Translations under genes and position numbers: made by a program
Assembly: GCF_003219795.1 (NCBI RefSeq)
Contig: NZ_QJVC01000011.1
Location: 1-64,000, forward strand
Reading direction: 5' to 3'
Source of the DNA: Arthrobacter psychrolactophilus
GTDB lineage: Bacteria > Actinomycetota > Actinomycetes > Actinomycetales > Micrococcaceae
Length of the DNA: 64,000 nucleotides
The notes under the pieces: model-generated
Databases searched by the model: none
Told to the model about the DNA's origin: nothing
The model's input: the letters and a program-made list of their open reading frames with translations, nothing else
Part shown: piece by piece, positions 37,330 to 47,404 of the stretch
Position numbering within the stretch: the stretch's first letter is position 1
Layout of the letters: each line of letters starts with the position of its first letter

Positions 37330-37746
37330 TTAGTTTTCGGTGTCTGCTTCTGCAACGGCCTCAGCAGGCTTCGCCGAAGGATCGGACTCTGCAAGCTGCA
37401 GGTCGATGACGGGGCAGTCACCGTAGAGGCGTTCCAGGGCGTAGAAGACGCGGTCTTCTTCATGCTGAATGTGGAAGACGATGTCGGCGTAGTCCAACAA
37501 GACCCAACGGCCGCTGGAGCGACCCTCGCGACGTACGGGACGCATGTCGAACTTGTGGAGCTCATCTTCGATGCCGTCTGCAATTGCGTTGACCTGGCGC
37601 TCGGTGGCACCTGATGCAATGAAGAAGAGATCCGTGATGGCCAGACGTTCGCTCACGTCGATGGCTGTTACGTTCTGAGCCAGCTTGTCCGAGGCCGCGC
37701 GGGCTGCTGCCCGTGCAAGGTTGATGGACTGTTCTGTTGCTGTCAC
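37330..37746 (-). CDS. rsfS: Ribosomal silencing factor RsfS
   Basis: A 138-residue protein with the RsfS/Iojap core: VSERLAITDLFFIASGATER, GRSSGRWVLLDYADIVFHIQ and FYALERLYGDCP. RsfS binds L14 of the 50S subunit and blocks subunit joining under nutrient stress. An acidic ~20-residue tail follows. It is followed by the histidine phosphatase and preceded by a large disordered membrane protein. Confidence 0.95.
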   Translation of the reverse strand: MTATEQSINLARAAARAASDKLAQNVTAIDVSERLAITDLFFIASGATERQVNAIADGIEDELHKFDMRPVRREGRSSGRWVLLDYADIVFHIQHEEDRVFYALERLYGDCPVIDLQLAESDPSAKPAEAVAEADTEN

Positions 37747-37773
37747 TACTGTTTCCTTTGATTGGTAAAAAAT

Positions 37774-39312
37774 TTAGCGTGCAAGTGCGGTGAAAAACAT
37801 TATGGCCCCAACAACGATCGCGGCACCACCGGCAACCACGGATCCCCACTGAATCAGCAAGTTTCGCTGTGTTCTGCCCAGTCCTGCTGTCATGGCGTCC
37901 AGGGGTTCAAGCCCATGGGCGTAATCGGCAGGAATGGGTGGCATCTGTGAGCGTTGCACGGCCGCCGCTGCCTCAGCCTCGGCGGGGACGGCGGCCTGAC
38001 TACCGGTAGCCATGGCCTCGGCCTGCTTGAGCGTGTTGCTGCGACCACCGCTGACCGGACGATCCGCGGTGGGGCGGGGCACGGTACGCGCCGTCAGAGC
38101 CGCGTCAAAACGGTCGGCGCGGACGTTCGGGACAGTCGCGGTGGTGTCTTGAACTGGCGTCGAAGCCGTGGGGGTCGGTGGAAGTTTCGGGGTTGCCGTC
38201 TGCTTCGTTGTTGTTCCGGGCCGTTTTGAGGCGCCCCGGATGGCAGCATTTGCCACGATCGGCACATGCGTCGTGGTGGGTTGACGCAGGATGGGACGAT
38301 CGGCACCGGGAACCTCGATGAAGTCCAACGGAGTCACCATGGCGAGGTTGTTGGTCGCCGTAGGATCCGAGGCCGGACGTCGATTTTTCGCACTTTCCTG
38401 GGCCAGGCGTTCGCGAGCCTGCGCTCGCTCGGCCAAGATGGCGGCGCGTTCTGCCTCGGCACGCTGTGCCGCCAGGATCCGCAGTTCCTCGGTGCTCGGT
38501 GCCACAGCGGCCGCTGGCGGACCTGCCGACACGGGATAGTAGCTGCCACCGGCCACAAGGCCGGGCAGTGGCGGATGAGTTGCGGCCGGATCGGCAGCAA
38601 CTTCCTCGGTAACCGCTGCTACCTCGGGAGCCGCCGGAGCTTCGGCATTCAAGATAGTGGCGGGAGCCTCAGGCTCAGCCGCGGCCGCCTCGTCTGCCGG
38701 GGCGAGCACGGCGGGAGCTTCCGCTGCGGGAACCGGAGTGGGTTCCGGCGTCGGGCGCGGGGCAGGTGAGGCGACAGGCTGGCTCGCCGGGAGACCCCGG
38801 TTGGCCCGTACTACTGCCGCACGACGACCCACGCGAGTGGGCTGTGCCGCGGCTGGGGCCGGGCTTGCCTCGACGGGCTGTTGGGCCACGACGGGCTCAG
38901 CCGCGATAGGAGTTTTGGGGGCCGGAGTCGGCGTCTTGGCCGGGACGACCGGGTTGACGGCGGTGACCGGGGCACGCTCGGCGTCGAGCTGTGACTGGCG
39001 AATGGTCCGTCGGGACGGGAGCGGGCTCAATCCCGGAGGGTCTATGAGTTCCTTGTAGGCGCGCAGGGCGGCACGATCGCGGGCCCTGGTCTGCGATTGC
39101 CGTTCGGCCCGGTGGGCGTGCGGCTCCGGGCGGGAGGCTGGAACGGGCGGCGCAACGGAGGCTGAGGCGTTCTCGCCCGGGGCAACGGCTTCCGCCGGCG
39201 CCTGGGCGGCAGGGCTGAGCGGCACCGGCGGCTTGGCCGCGGCGCTTGCTGCTTGTGCCGACTGTGCGCGCAGTTCCCTGCGGCTACGAATCGGCTCCGT
39301 TTCCTTACTCAT
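37774..39312 (-). CDS. Large disordered protein with C-terminal membrane anchor
   Basis: A 512-residue protein. The first ~480 residues are rich in Ala, Pro, Thr and Arg with no recognisable fold, containing short predicted coiled stretches (ELRILAAQRAEAERAAILAE). A single hydrophobic segment lies at the C-terminus (SVVAGGAAIVVGAIMFFTAL), so it should be tail-anchored with the bulk in the cytoplasm. The start ATG 39312 shares a base with the nadD stop (TGATG). I do not recognise a family. It lies between nadD and rsfS. Confidence 0.8.
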   Translation of the reverse strand: MSKETEPIRSRRELRAQSAQAASAAAKPPVPLSPAAQAPAEAVAPGENASASVAPPVPASRPEPHAHRAERQSQTRARDRAALRAYKELIDPPGLSPLPSRRTIRQSQLDAERAPVTAVNPVVPAKTPTPAPKTPIAAEPVVAQQPVEASPAPAAAQPTRVGRRAAVVRANRGLPASQPVASPAPRPTPEPTPVPAAEAPAVLAPADEAAAAEPEAPATILNAEAPAAPEVAAVTEEVAADPAATHPPLPGLVAGGSYYPVSAGPPAAAVAPSTEELRILAAQRAEAERAAILAERAQARERLAQESAKNRRPASDPTATNNLAMVTPLDFIEVPGADRPILRQPTTTHVPIVANAAIRGASKRPGTTTKQTATPKLPPTPTASTPVQDTTATVPNVRADRFDAALTARTVPRPTADRPVSGGRSNTLKQAEAMATGSQAAVPAEAEAAAAVQRSQMPPIPADYAHGLEPLDAMTAGLGRTQRNLLIQWGSVVAGGAAIVVGAIMFFTALAR

Positions 39313-39974
39313 CACTTACTCATTCGGTTCTCAGTGCTCAGCGACACAAGGCCTGCTCCGGCATCTGTTCCGGGCTGAACATACAGTCCATACTTGGCAA
39401 TATATTGCACGACGCCGTCCGGAACCAGATACCAGACGGGATTCTGTTCGGCCACGCGCTTACGGCAATCCGTTGAAGAAATCGCCATGGCAGGGACCTC
39501 CAACAAACTTACATCGGTACGCCCGCGGTCATCGAGCACGTGACCGGGACGGGTAACACCCACAAAATGGGCTAGATCCCACAGTTCGTCGCTATCTTTC
39601 CATGACATGATCTGTGACATGGCGTCGGCGCCTGTGATGAAGAACAAGTCAGCCTCGGGCCGCGTACGATGCAGATCACGCAAGGTGTCGATCGTAAACG
39701 TGGGTCCGGGACGATCAATATCCACCCGGCTCACGGTAAAGCGCGGGTTCGCCGCCGTGGCAATGACCGTCATCAGGTACCGGTGCTCGGCGGCACTGAC
39801 ACGACTTTTCGCCTTCTGCCAGGGCTCGCCGGTAGGGACAAAAATAACTTCATCAAGTTCAAAAACACTCGCAACCTCACTGGCTGCGACAAGGTGACCA
39901 TGGTGGATCGGATCAAACGTGCCACCCATGACTCCAACACGGAGACGGCTCCGGGTGCCCTCAGTCGACGGCAC
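39312..39974 (-). CDS. nadD: Nicotinate-nucleotide adenylyltransferase
   Basis: A 220-residue nucleotidyltransferase with [19 protein letters not shown] (HxGH motif), [10 protein letters not shown] and the C-terminal [14 protein letters not shown]. It makes deamido-NAD from nicotinate mononucleotide and ATP. The C-terminal ~20 residues ([19 protein letters not shown]) are an extra tail. The stop overlaps the start of the disordered membrane protein. Confidence 0.96.
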   Translation of the reverse strand: MPSTEGTRSRLRVGVMGGTFDPIHHGHLVAASEVASVFELDEVIFVPTGEPWQKAKSRVSAAEHRYLMTVIATAANPRFTVSRVDIDRPGPTFTIDTLRDLHRTRPEADLFFITGADAMSQIMSWKDSDELWDLAHFVGVTRPGHVLDDRGRTDVSLLEVPAMAISSTDCRKRVAEQNPVWYLVPDGVVQYIAKYGLYVQPGTDAGAGLVSLSTENRMSK

Positions 39975-39987
39975 CCGGATGGTGTCC

Positions 39988-40236
39988 TTAGTGATGAGAG
40001 GACGCCGAATCGTTGCCGTGCATGTGCTTATTGGTGTGCTGACGGTGGGGATCTTCAGATTCCTCCACTGCCTCGTGACGGTTGCCCAAGTTCATGAAGG
40101 AGACCGTGACCAGCATGAGCAGCAGCAATGCGGCGAGCATGACGCCGCCGATAACCAACGGCGGTGCAATCAACGGTGCAAGTTCTTCATGTTCCTCTGC
40201 AGCGGCTAGTACGACGCCGGCAAGCTGGGTCAGCAT
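39988..40236 (-). CDS. Small single-pass membrane protein
   Basis: An 82-residue protein with one transmembrane segment ([20 protein letters not shown], residues ~25-47) and a hydrophilic His-rich tail ([19 protein letters not shown]). I recall similar small proteins between proA and nadD in related actinobacteria; function is unknown. It is 13 nt upstream of nadD. The His-rich tail might bind metal, but that is speculation. Confidence 0.75.
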   Translation of the reverse strand: MLTQLAGVVLAAAEEHEELAPLIAPPLVIGGVMLAALLLLMLVTVSFMNLGNRHEAVEESEDPHRQHTNKHMHGNDSASSHH

Positions 40237-40367
40237 TATTTCTCCCCTTGGGTGCGTGGCCGGGCAGCAGTATCGCCGCAGCCGGTCCAGTTATTGCGTG
40301 AATTCCTTCTAATGGTACGTGTAAACGACGTGCACTGGCACACCGGCACGCTGCATCGGGCCCCTGA

Positions 40368-41648
40368 TCAGCCCCGGACCTGGCCCTCACCCTGTACGAT
40401 CCACTTCGTGGTGGTGAGTTCTGTCAGGCCCATGGGCCCCCGGGCGTGCAGTTTTTGTGTGGAAATTCCCACTTCCGCACCCAGACCCAGTTCGCCACCA
40501 TCGGTGAAACGTGTGCTGGCATTCACAATGACGGCCGCCGAATCAATCTCGGCAATAAAGGTCTCCGCATTGCCCAGATCGTTGGTCAGGATGGCCTCGG
40601 TGTGTCCCGTGCTCCAGGTGCGGATGTGCTTGATGGCCTCATCCATGGAGTCAACCATCTTCACGGCCAGGTCAAGGTCCATGTATTCGGTGCCCCAATC
40701 CTCATCCGTGGCTGCCGTTGCCGTGATCCCGGCGGGCAACATAGCCTGAACCCGCTCGTCAACATGGAGGCGAACGCCGGCCTTGTTCAGTGCGCGCAGC
40801 ACGGCCGGAAGCACCGTGGCGTCTTTGTGGACCAGGAGTGTTTCCACCGTATTGCAGACGCTGGGGCGCTGCGTCTTGGCGTTCAACAAAATGTCGACGC
40901 TCATTTCTTCCTTGGCGCTGCTGTCAATGAAGATGTGGACGTTGCCCTCCCCGGTCTCGATGACGGGGACGGCTGAGTTGTTCACCACAGTTTGGATGAG
41001 TTCCCGGCCGCCGCGGGGAATCAGCACGTCGACCTGGCCGCGAGCCTTCATGATGAGGTTCGCGCCTTCGCGTCCGTACTGGTCAACAGATTGCACCGCG
41101 TCGGCCGGCAGCCCCACGCGATCAAGGGCATCGCGGAGCAGGCCCAGGAGCGCCTTGTTGGTGTGCGCGGCGGCCGTGCCACCGCGCAAGATCACGGCAT
41201 TGCCACTCTTGAGTGCCAGCCCAGCGATGTCAACGGTCACGTTGGGGCGCGCCTCGTAAATGGCGGCGACAACACCCATGGGCACATTGATCTGTCGCAT
41301 GCGCAAGCCATTGGGTAGGGTTTGTCCGCGCACCACATTGCCCACGGGATCGGGCAGGGTTGCCAAGTTTTCCAGGGCGTCAGCCAGTCCCTGCATGCGT
41401 GCCTTGGTCAGGGTCAGGCGGTCCAGCATCGAGGCGGAGGTGCCGTTTTCCTTGCCGGCGGCGACGTCTTTAGCGTTAGCGGCCAGCACCATGTCCTGGT
41501 TTTCCAGCAAGGATGCGGCCATGGCGCGCAGACCCTTGTCTTTCCAGGCCCGGTTGGCGCGGGCCATGCGACGCGCGGCCCTGCGGGCACGGTCGGTGAT
41601 AGCGCGAACGTCGGCGGCTACGTTTTGTTCAACAATCTGCTCGGTCAT
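40368..41648 (-). CDS. proA: Gamma-glutamyl phosphate reductase
   Basis: A 426-residue reductase, second step of proline biosynthesis, which converts glutamyl 5-phosphate to the semialdehyde with NADPH. The catalytic Cys is in RPSVCNTVETLLVH, with an N-terminal cofactor-binding ALDH-like region (GVVAAIYEARPNVTVDIAGL). It is full length. It follows proB by 38 nt. Confidence 0.97.
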   Translation of the reverse strand: MTEQIVEQNVAADVRAITDRARRAARRMARANRAWKDKGLRAMAASLLENQDMVLAANAKDVAAGKENGTSASMLDRLTLTKARMQGLADALENLATLPDPVGNVVRGQTLPNGLRMRQINVPMGVVAAIYEARPNVTVDIAGLALKSGNAVILRGGTAAAHTNKALLGLLRDALDRVGLPADAVQSVDQYGREGANLIMKARGQVDVLIPRGGRELIQTVVNNSAVPVIETGEGNVHIFIDSSAKEEMSVDILLNAKTQRPSVCNTVETLLVHKDATVLPAVLRALNKAGVRLHVDERVQAMLPAGITATAATDEDWGTEYMDLDLAVKMVDSMDEAIKHIRTWSTGHTEAILTNDLGNAETFIAEIDSAAVIVNASTRFTDGGELGLGAEVGISTQKLHARGPMGLTELTTTKWIVQGEGQVRG

Positions 41649-41686
41649 GCCTCAAGTCTAAGGCACAACCCTCGATTGCGCCTGAG

Positions 41687-42853
41687 CTAAACGTTAAGAA
41701 GGACCAAATCGTCGACATGAACAACCACACGCTCAAATTGCCGTCCCAAATCCTTGGCCAGTTCCTTGGTGGAGCGGCCCAGCATCTGCGGCAGATCGGA
41801 GTGGCGGTAGTTGACCAGGCCATGGGCGAAGACGTTGCCGTGAGCATCACTGATTTCCACGGCGTCTCCGGCGTCAAAGTCACCGCTGACAGAGGTAATT
41901 CCGGCCGGGAGCAGGGACTTATGCCGTTCGCTGACGGCGCGTACGGCACCGTCGTCGAGGACCAGTCGGCCACGGATATCGGCCAGATGGGCCAGCCACA
42001 GCATGCGCACGGGACGCTTATTGCCGCTCATGCTGAACCAGGTGCCCACGTCTTCCCCGGCAAGTGCCGCCGCGGCCTGGGCCGTGGAGGTGACCAGCGC
42101 CGGGATTCCGGTTTCGGCCGCGATGAGGGCGGCCTGAACCTTGGTGGCCATGCCGCCTGTGCCGACTCCGGCCGCACCCGCTGAGCCGATCACGATGCCT
42201 TCGAGGTCCTCGGGTGAGTCCACCTGGCTGATGCGGCTTGCACCTTGCGAGGGCGGACCGTCGTACAGCGAGTCAACATCGGAGAGCAAGATCAAGGCGT
42301 CGGCCTTGATCAGGTGGGCCACCAAGGCGGCCAGGCGATCGTTGTCGCCAAAGCGAATCTCGTGCGTGGCCACCGTGTCATTTTCATTCACGATGGGCAC
42401 CACACCCAGGTGCAAGAGACGTTCCAAGGCCCGGTGGGCGTTGACGTATTGATGCCGGCGCGTCAGGTCCTCAGCCGTCAACAACACCTGCGAGGACGTG
42501 ACCCCGTGCGAGGCAAACGCCTGATTGTAATGAGCCATCAATAGGCCCTGACCCACACTCGCGGCAGCCTGCTGCGTTGCTAAATCCTTGGGACGCCGGG
42601 ACAAGCCCAACGGCAAGAGTCCGGCAGAGATGGCGCCGGAGGAGACCAAAATGATCTCCGTACCGGCCAGCCGACGCTGCGCCAAGACATCCACCAGCTT
42701 TTTCAGTGCCTCTTCGGAAATACCGCCGGCCACAGAGGTCAAGGAGGAGGAACCCACCTTGACCACAATGCGTGAGGCCGTGGCAATGCCGCTGCGTGAT
42801 TCAAGGGCGTTGATGAGCGCCGTCTCCTGAAGTCCCAAGGATTCTGCGCTCAT
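41687..42853 (-). CDS. proB: Glutamate 5-kinase
   Basis: A 388-residue kinase, first step of proline biosynthesis. The amino acid kinase domain covers ~residues 20-280 (VVKVGSSSLTSVAGG; LVSSGAISAGLLPLG; VNENDTVATHEIRFGDND; GGMATKVQAALIA), followed by a PUA domain (RGRLVLDDGAVRAVSERHKS). It starts at ATG 42853, sharing a base with the obg stop (TAATG). Confidence 0.97.
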   Translation of the reverse strand: MSAESLGLQETALINALESRSGIATASRIVVKVGSSSLTSVAGGISEEALKKLVDVLAQRRLAGTEIILVSSGAISAGLLPLGLSRRPKDLATQQAAASVGQGLLMAHYNQAFASHGVTSSQVLLTAEDLTRRHQYVNAHRALERLLHLGVVPIVNENDTVATHEIRFGDNDRLAALVAHLIKADALILLSDVDSLYDGPPSQGASRISQVDSPEDLEGIVIGSAGAAGVGTGGMATKVQAALIAAETGIPALVTSTAQAAAALAGEDVGTWFSMSGNKRPVRMLWLAHLADIRGRLVLDDGAVRAVSERHKSLLPAGITSVSGDFDAGDAVEISDAHGNVFAHGLVNYRHSDLPQMLGRSTKELAKDLGRQFERVVVHVDDLVLLNV

Positions 42854-44463
42854 TAGTTTGCGGTGGCGCTATCGTCGTCGTCACCTGCAGCAGCCCGATC
42901 GGCTTCGATGAACTGAGCCTTCGTGGCTGCACGGTCATGCGTTTCGGTCCAGATGCCGGCCTTACGCTCGGCTTCCATCTCGGCGCGCACGGCTGCCTTG
43001 GCGTCGCGACGATCCTGCTGCTCCTGACGCTTCTGTGAACGCGTGGGGCGGTCACCGAGGTCAAGGAGGCGCAAGTCGGTTCCACGCGGTGCGGCGAGGT
43101 GCTCGGCGCCACCCATCATGGTGGGCTCCCAGTCGAAGATCATGCCGTTCTCGCCACCGATGACCACGGTATCCCCGGGTGTGGCCCCGATCCTGAAGAG
43201 TTCCTTTTCGACGCCAGCCTTCGCCAGGCGGTCTGCCAGGTAGCCGATGGCTTCCTCGTTCTGGAAGTCTGTCTGCTCAACCCAGCGCTCAACCTTTTCG
43301 CCGCGAATACGGAACAACGGAGCGAGGTTGCGCTCTTCACGAACAATCGTAAAGACGGATTCGTTGATGGCACGGGGGCGCAAGATCACGGGGGTGGCCT
43401 TGGCAGGAGCCTCGGTGATGGCCTTGCGGGCCGCCGTGACGATCTCTGCCATGGCGAAGCCGAGAGCCTTCAGGCCCTCGTGGCTTGCGGCCGAGACTTC
43501 GAAGACGCGGTAGCCGCGCTGCTCAAGGTCACCACGGACGAATTCGGCCATGTCACGGCCGTCGGGTGAGTCCACCTTGTTCAAGGCGATCAGGCGGGGG
43601 CGGGCGTTCAGCGGAACAACATCGCCGTCGGATCCGGCGAAGCTCATGTCAACGTCGTAACGCTCGAGTTCGCGCTCGATGATGGCGAGGTCGTTGATGG
43701 GATCGCGGTCGGTTTCCAACGCTGCACAGTCAAGGACGTGCACGATGGCGGCGCACCGCTCGACGTGGCGCAGGAAGTTGTGCCCCAGGCCCTTGCCTTC
43801 GCTGGCACCTTCGATGAGTCCGGGGACATCGGCCATGGTGAAGCGGGTGTCGCCGGCCTGAACCACACCGAGGTTGGGGATCAAGGTGGTGAAGGGGTAG
43901 TCGGCAATCTTGGGCCGAGCCGCTGACATGGCGGCGATCAGGCTGGACTTGCCGGCGGACGGGAAGCCCACCAAGGCGATGTCGGCGATGGACTTCAGCT
44001 CAAGGACGATGTCCTGTTCTTCACCGGCGATACCCAACAGGGCGAAGCCCGGAGCCTTGCGCTTGAGTGAGGACAGGGCGTTGTTGCCGAGGCCACCCTG
44101 GCCACCAGCCGCGGCAACATATTCCGTGCCGATGCCCACCAGGTCGGCGAGGACATTGCCGTCACGGTCCTTAATGACCGTGCCGTCGGGAACGTCAAGG
44201 ATCAGCGATTCGCCATCTTTGCCGTCTCGCCAGTCACCCATACCGGGCTGGCCATTGCCGCCGCGACGGTGAGGTGCGTGGTGGAAGTCAAGCAAGGTGG
44301 TGGTCTGGTCACTGACGCGGAAGGTGACGCTACCGCCGTCGCCGCCCTTACCGCCGTCGGGCCCACCCAAGGGCTTGAACTTTTCACTGTGAACGGAGAC
44401 GCAGCCATGGCCCCCAGTCCCGCCGGATACGTGCAAAACAACCCGGTCAACAAAGCTGGCCAC
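42853..44463 (-). CDS. obg: GTPase Obg/CgtA
   Basis: A 536-residue ribosome-associated GTPase. The Obg fold is at the N-terminus ([31 protein letters not shown]), then the G domain ([43 protein letters not shown]) and the OCT domain. The C-terminal ~80 residues are an extra charged, low-complexity tail. The start is GTG 44463 with AAGGAG 6 nt upstream. Confidence 0.97.
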   Translation of the reverse strand: MASFVDRVVLHVSGGTGGHGCVSVHSEKFKPLGGPDGGKGGDGGSVTFRVSDQTTTLLDFHHAPHRRGGNGQPGMGDWRDGKDGESLILDVPDGTVIKDRDGNVLADLVGIGTEYVAAAGGQGGLGNNALSSLKRKAPGFALLGIAGEEQDIVLELKSIADIALVGFPSAGKSSLIAAMSAARPKIADYPFTTLIPNLGVVQAGDTRFTMADVPGLIEGASEGKGLGHNFLRHVERCAAIVHVLDCAALETDRDPINDLAIIERELERYDVDMSFAGSDGDVVPLNARPRLIALNKVDSPDGRDMAEFVRGDLEQRGYRVFEVSAASHEGLKALGFAMAEIVTAARKAITEAPAKATPVILRPRAINESVFTIVREERNLAPLFRIRGEKVERWVEQTDFQNEEAIGYLADRLAKAGVEKELFRIGATPGDTVVIGGENGMIFDWEPTMMGGAEHLAAPRGTDLRLLDLGDRPTRSQKRQEQQDRRDAKAAVRAEMEAERKAGIWTETHDRAATKAQFIEADRAAAGDDDDSATAN

Positions 44464-44621
44464 TGAAATCTCCTTGTATAGAACTTGCTATGCGTACTAA
44501 TTCTAGTCCGCTACTAAAGCAACGCCCCGTGTCCGGTCGGCATTGCCGTTAAAAAATCATGCTGGTGTTAAAAGCCAGTGGAGCGAGCCATGCGGCCCGC
44601 TCCACTGGAAAAGCTTCGGTA

Positions 44622-44879
44622 TTAGACCGTAGCTGCAACGATGTTCACAACGCGACGTCCACGACGCGTGCCGAACTCGACTGCGCCTGCGTCCAATGCG
44701 AACAGCGTGTCGTCCTTGCCACGGCCGACGCTAACGCCGGGGTGGAAGTGAGTGCCGCGCTGGCGAACGATGATTTCACCAGCCTTGACAACCTGACCGC
44801 CGAAGCGCTTTACGCCCAGGTACTGAGCGTTGGAGTCACGACCGTTGCGAGTGGAACTCGCACCCTTTTTATGTGCCAT
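44622..44879 (-). CDS. rpmA: 50S ribosomal protein L27
   Basis: An 85-residue protein, beginning [20 protein letters not shown] and containing [17 protein letters not shown]. No N-terminal processing extension is present. It lies between rplU and obg in the same operon. Confidence 0.98.
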   Translation of the reverse strand: MAHKKGASSTRNGRDSNAQYLGVKRFGGQVVKAGEIIVRQRGTHFHPGVSVGRGKDDTLFALDAGAVEFGTRRGRRVVNIVAATV

Positions 44880-44937
44880 TTGAAAATGCCTGCCTTTTTA
44901 CTAAAAGTATCTAAGTGGATCGAACCGTCAGCGCTTA

Positions 44938-45246
44938 TTAAGCGATTGAGGTGATCTTGACCTTGGACAGTTCCTGACGGTGACCCTGGCGCTTCTTGTA
45001 GCCGGTCTTGTTCTTGAACTTCTGGATGACGATCTTCGGTCCACGAAGATCCTCCAACTTCTCAGCCGTAACCTTCACATTAGCCAGGTCCTTCGCGGCT
45101 GTGGTGAGCTTGTCACCATCAACCAAGAGCAAAGCGGGCAGCTCAAGCGTGCTGCCAACTCCACCGGGGACGCGGTTCATGGTCACGTGGTCTCCTACGG
45201 AAACCTTTTCTTGACGGCCGCCTGCGCGGACAATCGCGTACACCAC
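44938..45246 (-). CDS. rplU: 50S ribosomal protein L21
   Basis: L21 of 102 residues: [18 protein letters not shown], and [20 protein letters not shown] near the C-terminus. I chose GTG 45246 (followed by [16 protein letters not shown]), since L21 normally begins here. A GTG at 45258 would add four residues and cannot be excluded; neither has a strong Shine-Dalgarno. Confidence 0.95.
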   Translation of the reverse strand: MVYAIVRAGGRQEKVSVGDHVTMNRVPGGVGSTLELPALLLVDGDKLTTAAKDLANVKVTAEKLEDLRGPKIVIQKFKNKTGYKKRQGHRQELSKVKITSIA

Positions 45247-45258
45247 TGGGGAACTCAC

Positions 45259-45643
45259 TTCTCTCGACGTTTATTACAAAGTTTTTATGCTGACTCGGAT
45301 CATATTTGATCTCTGCCAACCGCATGCTTCCGCAGTTCAAGATTGAACAAAACGGTCTGCACACTATGTGCCTCAACGCCGTGGACCTCAATGGAGTTCT
45401 ACCATGGAGTGGTTGCCCTAGGTGTTGGCGTAAGCACCGAAGAACAAGAATACGCTAATTCTGGCTTCGGGGGCAAATGAGACTAGTTTCAACGTTCTGC
45501 GCTACTTTTCGAGTAAACATGGTTTATCTCGAGAACTTCTGTAGATCGTAGAAACCGTACTCAGCAACTTTAGCGCGCTTAGGGCCGTTTTGTGACATTT
45601 AGAGCTCCGACTGAGCAAAATAGTCTCAGATTAGCTGGTGTGG
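45259..45643. other. Gap between thiD-tenA and rplU
   Basis: About 380 bp without a gene; it is moderately AT-rich toward rplU and must hold the rplU-rpmA promoter and leader. I see no clear L21-leader consensus or terminator. Confidence 0.55.
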
Positions 45644-47191
45644 TTAATCACGCCGGGCCCCAAGATCCGCGTCAACACGGCGATGTGGGGCGGCAAAGAA
45701 GTCCACCTCATACTGGGCCGAGTGGGCAAAAGCCGCGCGCATCCGTTCGCGTTCTGGCGCGGATCCGTGCCGGGCGGCAGTGTCGGCGATCGCCACGGCC
45801 CGCTCGGTGGCTCGGGAAAAGTCTTCGTCGGCGTAACTTTCCAGCCAGGCCCCATAGGGGTGCTTGCCGGAATAGCTGAGGTAATCGCTATGGAGTACCC
45901 GCCCCACCTCGGCGTAGAGCCAGTAGCACGGCAGCACCGCGGCCACGACCTCCCCATAGCTGCCACTGCAGGCCACGGCTTGCAGATGGTCAAGGTAGTG
46001 CTTTGTGACCGGCCCCATGGGGGATTCCAGCGGGAACTGGCTGAGCCAATCCCGGTGCAGGCTCATTTCCACCTCGATGCAGTTTTGTGCCCCTTGAGCC
46101 CAGAACTTTTGTTCCTCTTCCGTGGGCGCCAGGGAGCTGGCCCGGGCCAGAACCCGTGAGTACGTCCCCAAATACAGGGCGTCCTGGGCCAGGTAGTAGG
46201 CAAAATGCTTACTCTCGAGGGTTCCTGCCGCCAACTCCTTGATGAAGTCCAGCTCAAAGATGGCTTGGCGCTGTGGGGCGCAGTCGGCCCAGAGCTCGTC
46301 GCTGAAGGTACCGGCGGCGGCTGGGGCATTTGCCCACAAGGCATGGAGGTGATTGATGGGGCCCGCGCCAGATCCCACGCCCAGATCATCGGCTGTGACC
46401 AGCGCCCCGCTGAGCCATTCCTTGGCCAGACGCACGCTCTCGACCCAGTCGCCGGTCTGAGCCCGCAGCGTCGCCACGGCCGAGGACAGGGAGCAGCCTG
46501 TGCCGTGCGTGTTCTTGGTGGCGATCCGGGGCGCGCGGAATTCCTGATGTGTACCGTCGGGCCAGACGAGCGCGTCGGGGCACTCCTCCCCCGGCAGATG
46601 CCCGCCCTTGACGAGCACCAGCACCTCATGCGCCGCGGCTAGTTGCTGGCCCTGCTCGAGCGCCTCTGCCCAGCTCCCAGCCTCTGCCTGGTTGAGCAGC
46701 ACGGCCAGCTCGGGCAGATTGGGCGTCACCAGATGCGTGAACTTCAGCAGCTCCAGAAGCGCCTCGTGAGCCCCCTCCGCGACGAGCAGGTCGCCACTGG
46801 TCGCGACCATGACCGGATCGAGAACCACGACGGCGGGACGCGTCACAGCGAGCCAGTCCCCGACTGCTCTCATCACCTGGGCGTCTGCGAGCATGCCGAT
46901 CTTGACGGCGTCGAGGCTAATATCTGCTGCCACGGCGTCCAGCTGCGAGCTCAAGAAGGCAACGGGTGGAATATGCACTCCTTGCACACCTTGGGTGTTC
47001 TGCGCCGTGAGGGCCGTCAGGACGGCCATGGCATATCCCCCATGGGCCGAGATGGATTTGATATCGGCCTGAATTCCGGCACCGCCGGAAGGGTCCGATC
47101 CGGCAATGCTCAAAACCCGTGGGTGCTTCACCCTTTGTGGGGCTCGATCCGAGGTGCTGGGAGCAGGGGTTAACAAGGTAGATGTAGTCAA
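45644..47191 (-). CDS. thiD-tenA: Bifunctional HMP(-P) kinase / TenA-family thiaminase II fusion
   Basis: A 515-residue fusion. Residues ~22-275 form ThiD (SIAGSDPSGGAGIQADIKS; DPVMVATSGDLL; TKNTHGTGCSLSSAVAT), which phosphorylates hydroxymethylpyrimidine. Residues ~290-500 form TenA (FIKELAAGTLESKHFAYYLAQD; VAAVLPCYWLYAEVG with the catalytic Cys; SYADEDF), which salvages aminopyrimidines from degraded thiamine. Translation starts at TTG 47191, immediately downstream of a TPP riboswitch whose 3' end carries the Shine-Dalgarno. It stands between rne and rplU. Confidence 0.94.
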   Translation of the reverse strand: MTTSTLLTPAPSTSDRAPQRVKHPRVLSIAGSDPSGGAGIQADIKSISAHGGYAMAVLTALTAQNTQGVQGVHIPPVAFLSSQLDAVAADISLDAVKIGMLADAQVMRAVGDWLAVTRPAVVVLDPVMVATSGDLLVAEGAHEALLELLKFTHLVTPNLPELAVLLNQAEAGSWAEALEQGQQLAAAHEVLVLVKGGHLPGEECPDALVWPDGTHQEFRAPRIATKNTHGTGCSLSSAVATLRAQTGDWVESVRLAKEWLSGALVTADDLGVGSGAGPINHLHALWANAPAAAGTFSDELWADCAPQRQAIFELDFIKELAAGTLESKHFAYYLAQDALYLGTYSRVLARASSLAPTEEEQKFWAQGAQNCIEVEMSLHRDWLSQFPLESPMGPVTKHYLDHLQAVACSGSYGEVVAAVLPCYWLYAEVGRVLHSDYLSYSGKHPYGAWLESYADEDFSRATERAVAIADTAARHGSAPERERMRAAFAHSAQYEVDFFAAPHRRVDADLGARRD

Positions 47192-47197
47192 CAGGAC

Positions 47198-47276
47198 ATC
47201 CCTTCGCCGGTGCTAACCGGGCAGGTTCAACGGGTATTGTCTCAGCCGGCCCTTGTGGCCTGGCACCCCGTGTCGC
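47198..47276 (-). promoter_or_regulatory. TPP riboswitch (THI element) of thiD-tenA
   Basis: On the minus strand the THI-box signatures occur in order: ACGGGGTGCC, GGCTGAGA, ACCCGTTGAACCTG, CCGGTTAGCACCGGCGAAGG. The AAGGGA of its 3' end is 7 nt upstream of the TTG start, so ligand binding should block translation. Confidence 0.96.
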
Positions 47277-47310
47277 CTTCTACCCTAGTGCGCCAAACGT
47301 TAGTTAAAGA

Positions 47311-47379
47311 AACAACCCGCACAAGATGAAGCGGCAAGGCATCGTGCGATGTCTTGCGCGTCATCCTGCGCGGGTTGTT
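47311..47379 (-). terminator. Long hairpin terminator of rne
   Basis: Outer stem AACAACCCGC/GCGGGTTGTT (47311-47320 and 47370-47379) encloses a second stem GCAAGGCATC/GATGTCTTGC with one mismatch. It lies 26 nt after the rne stop and ~35 nt before the riboswitch. No clear T-tract follows. Confidence 0.7.
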
Positions 47380-47404
47380 GAGTCCCTGCGAAGGACCCGA
47401 GGCT

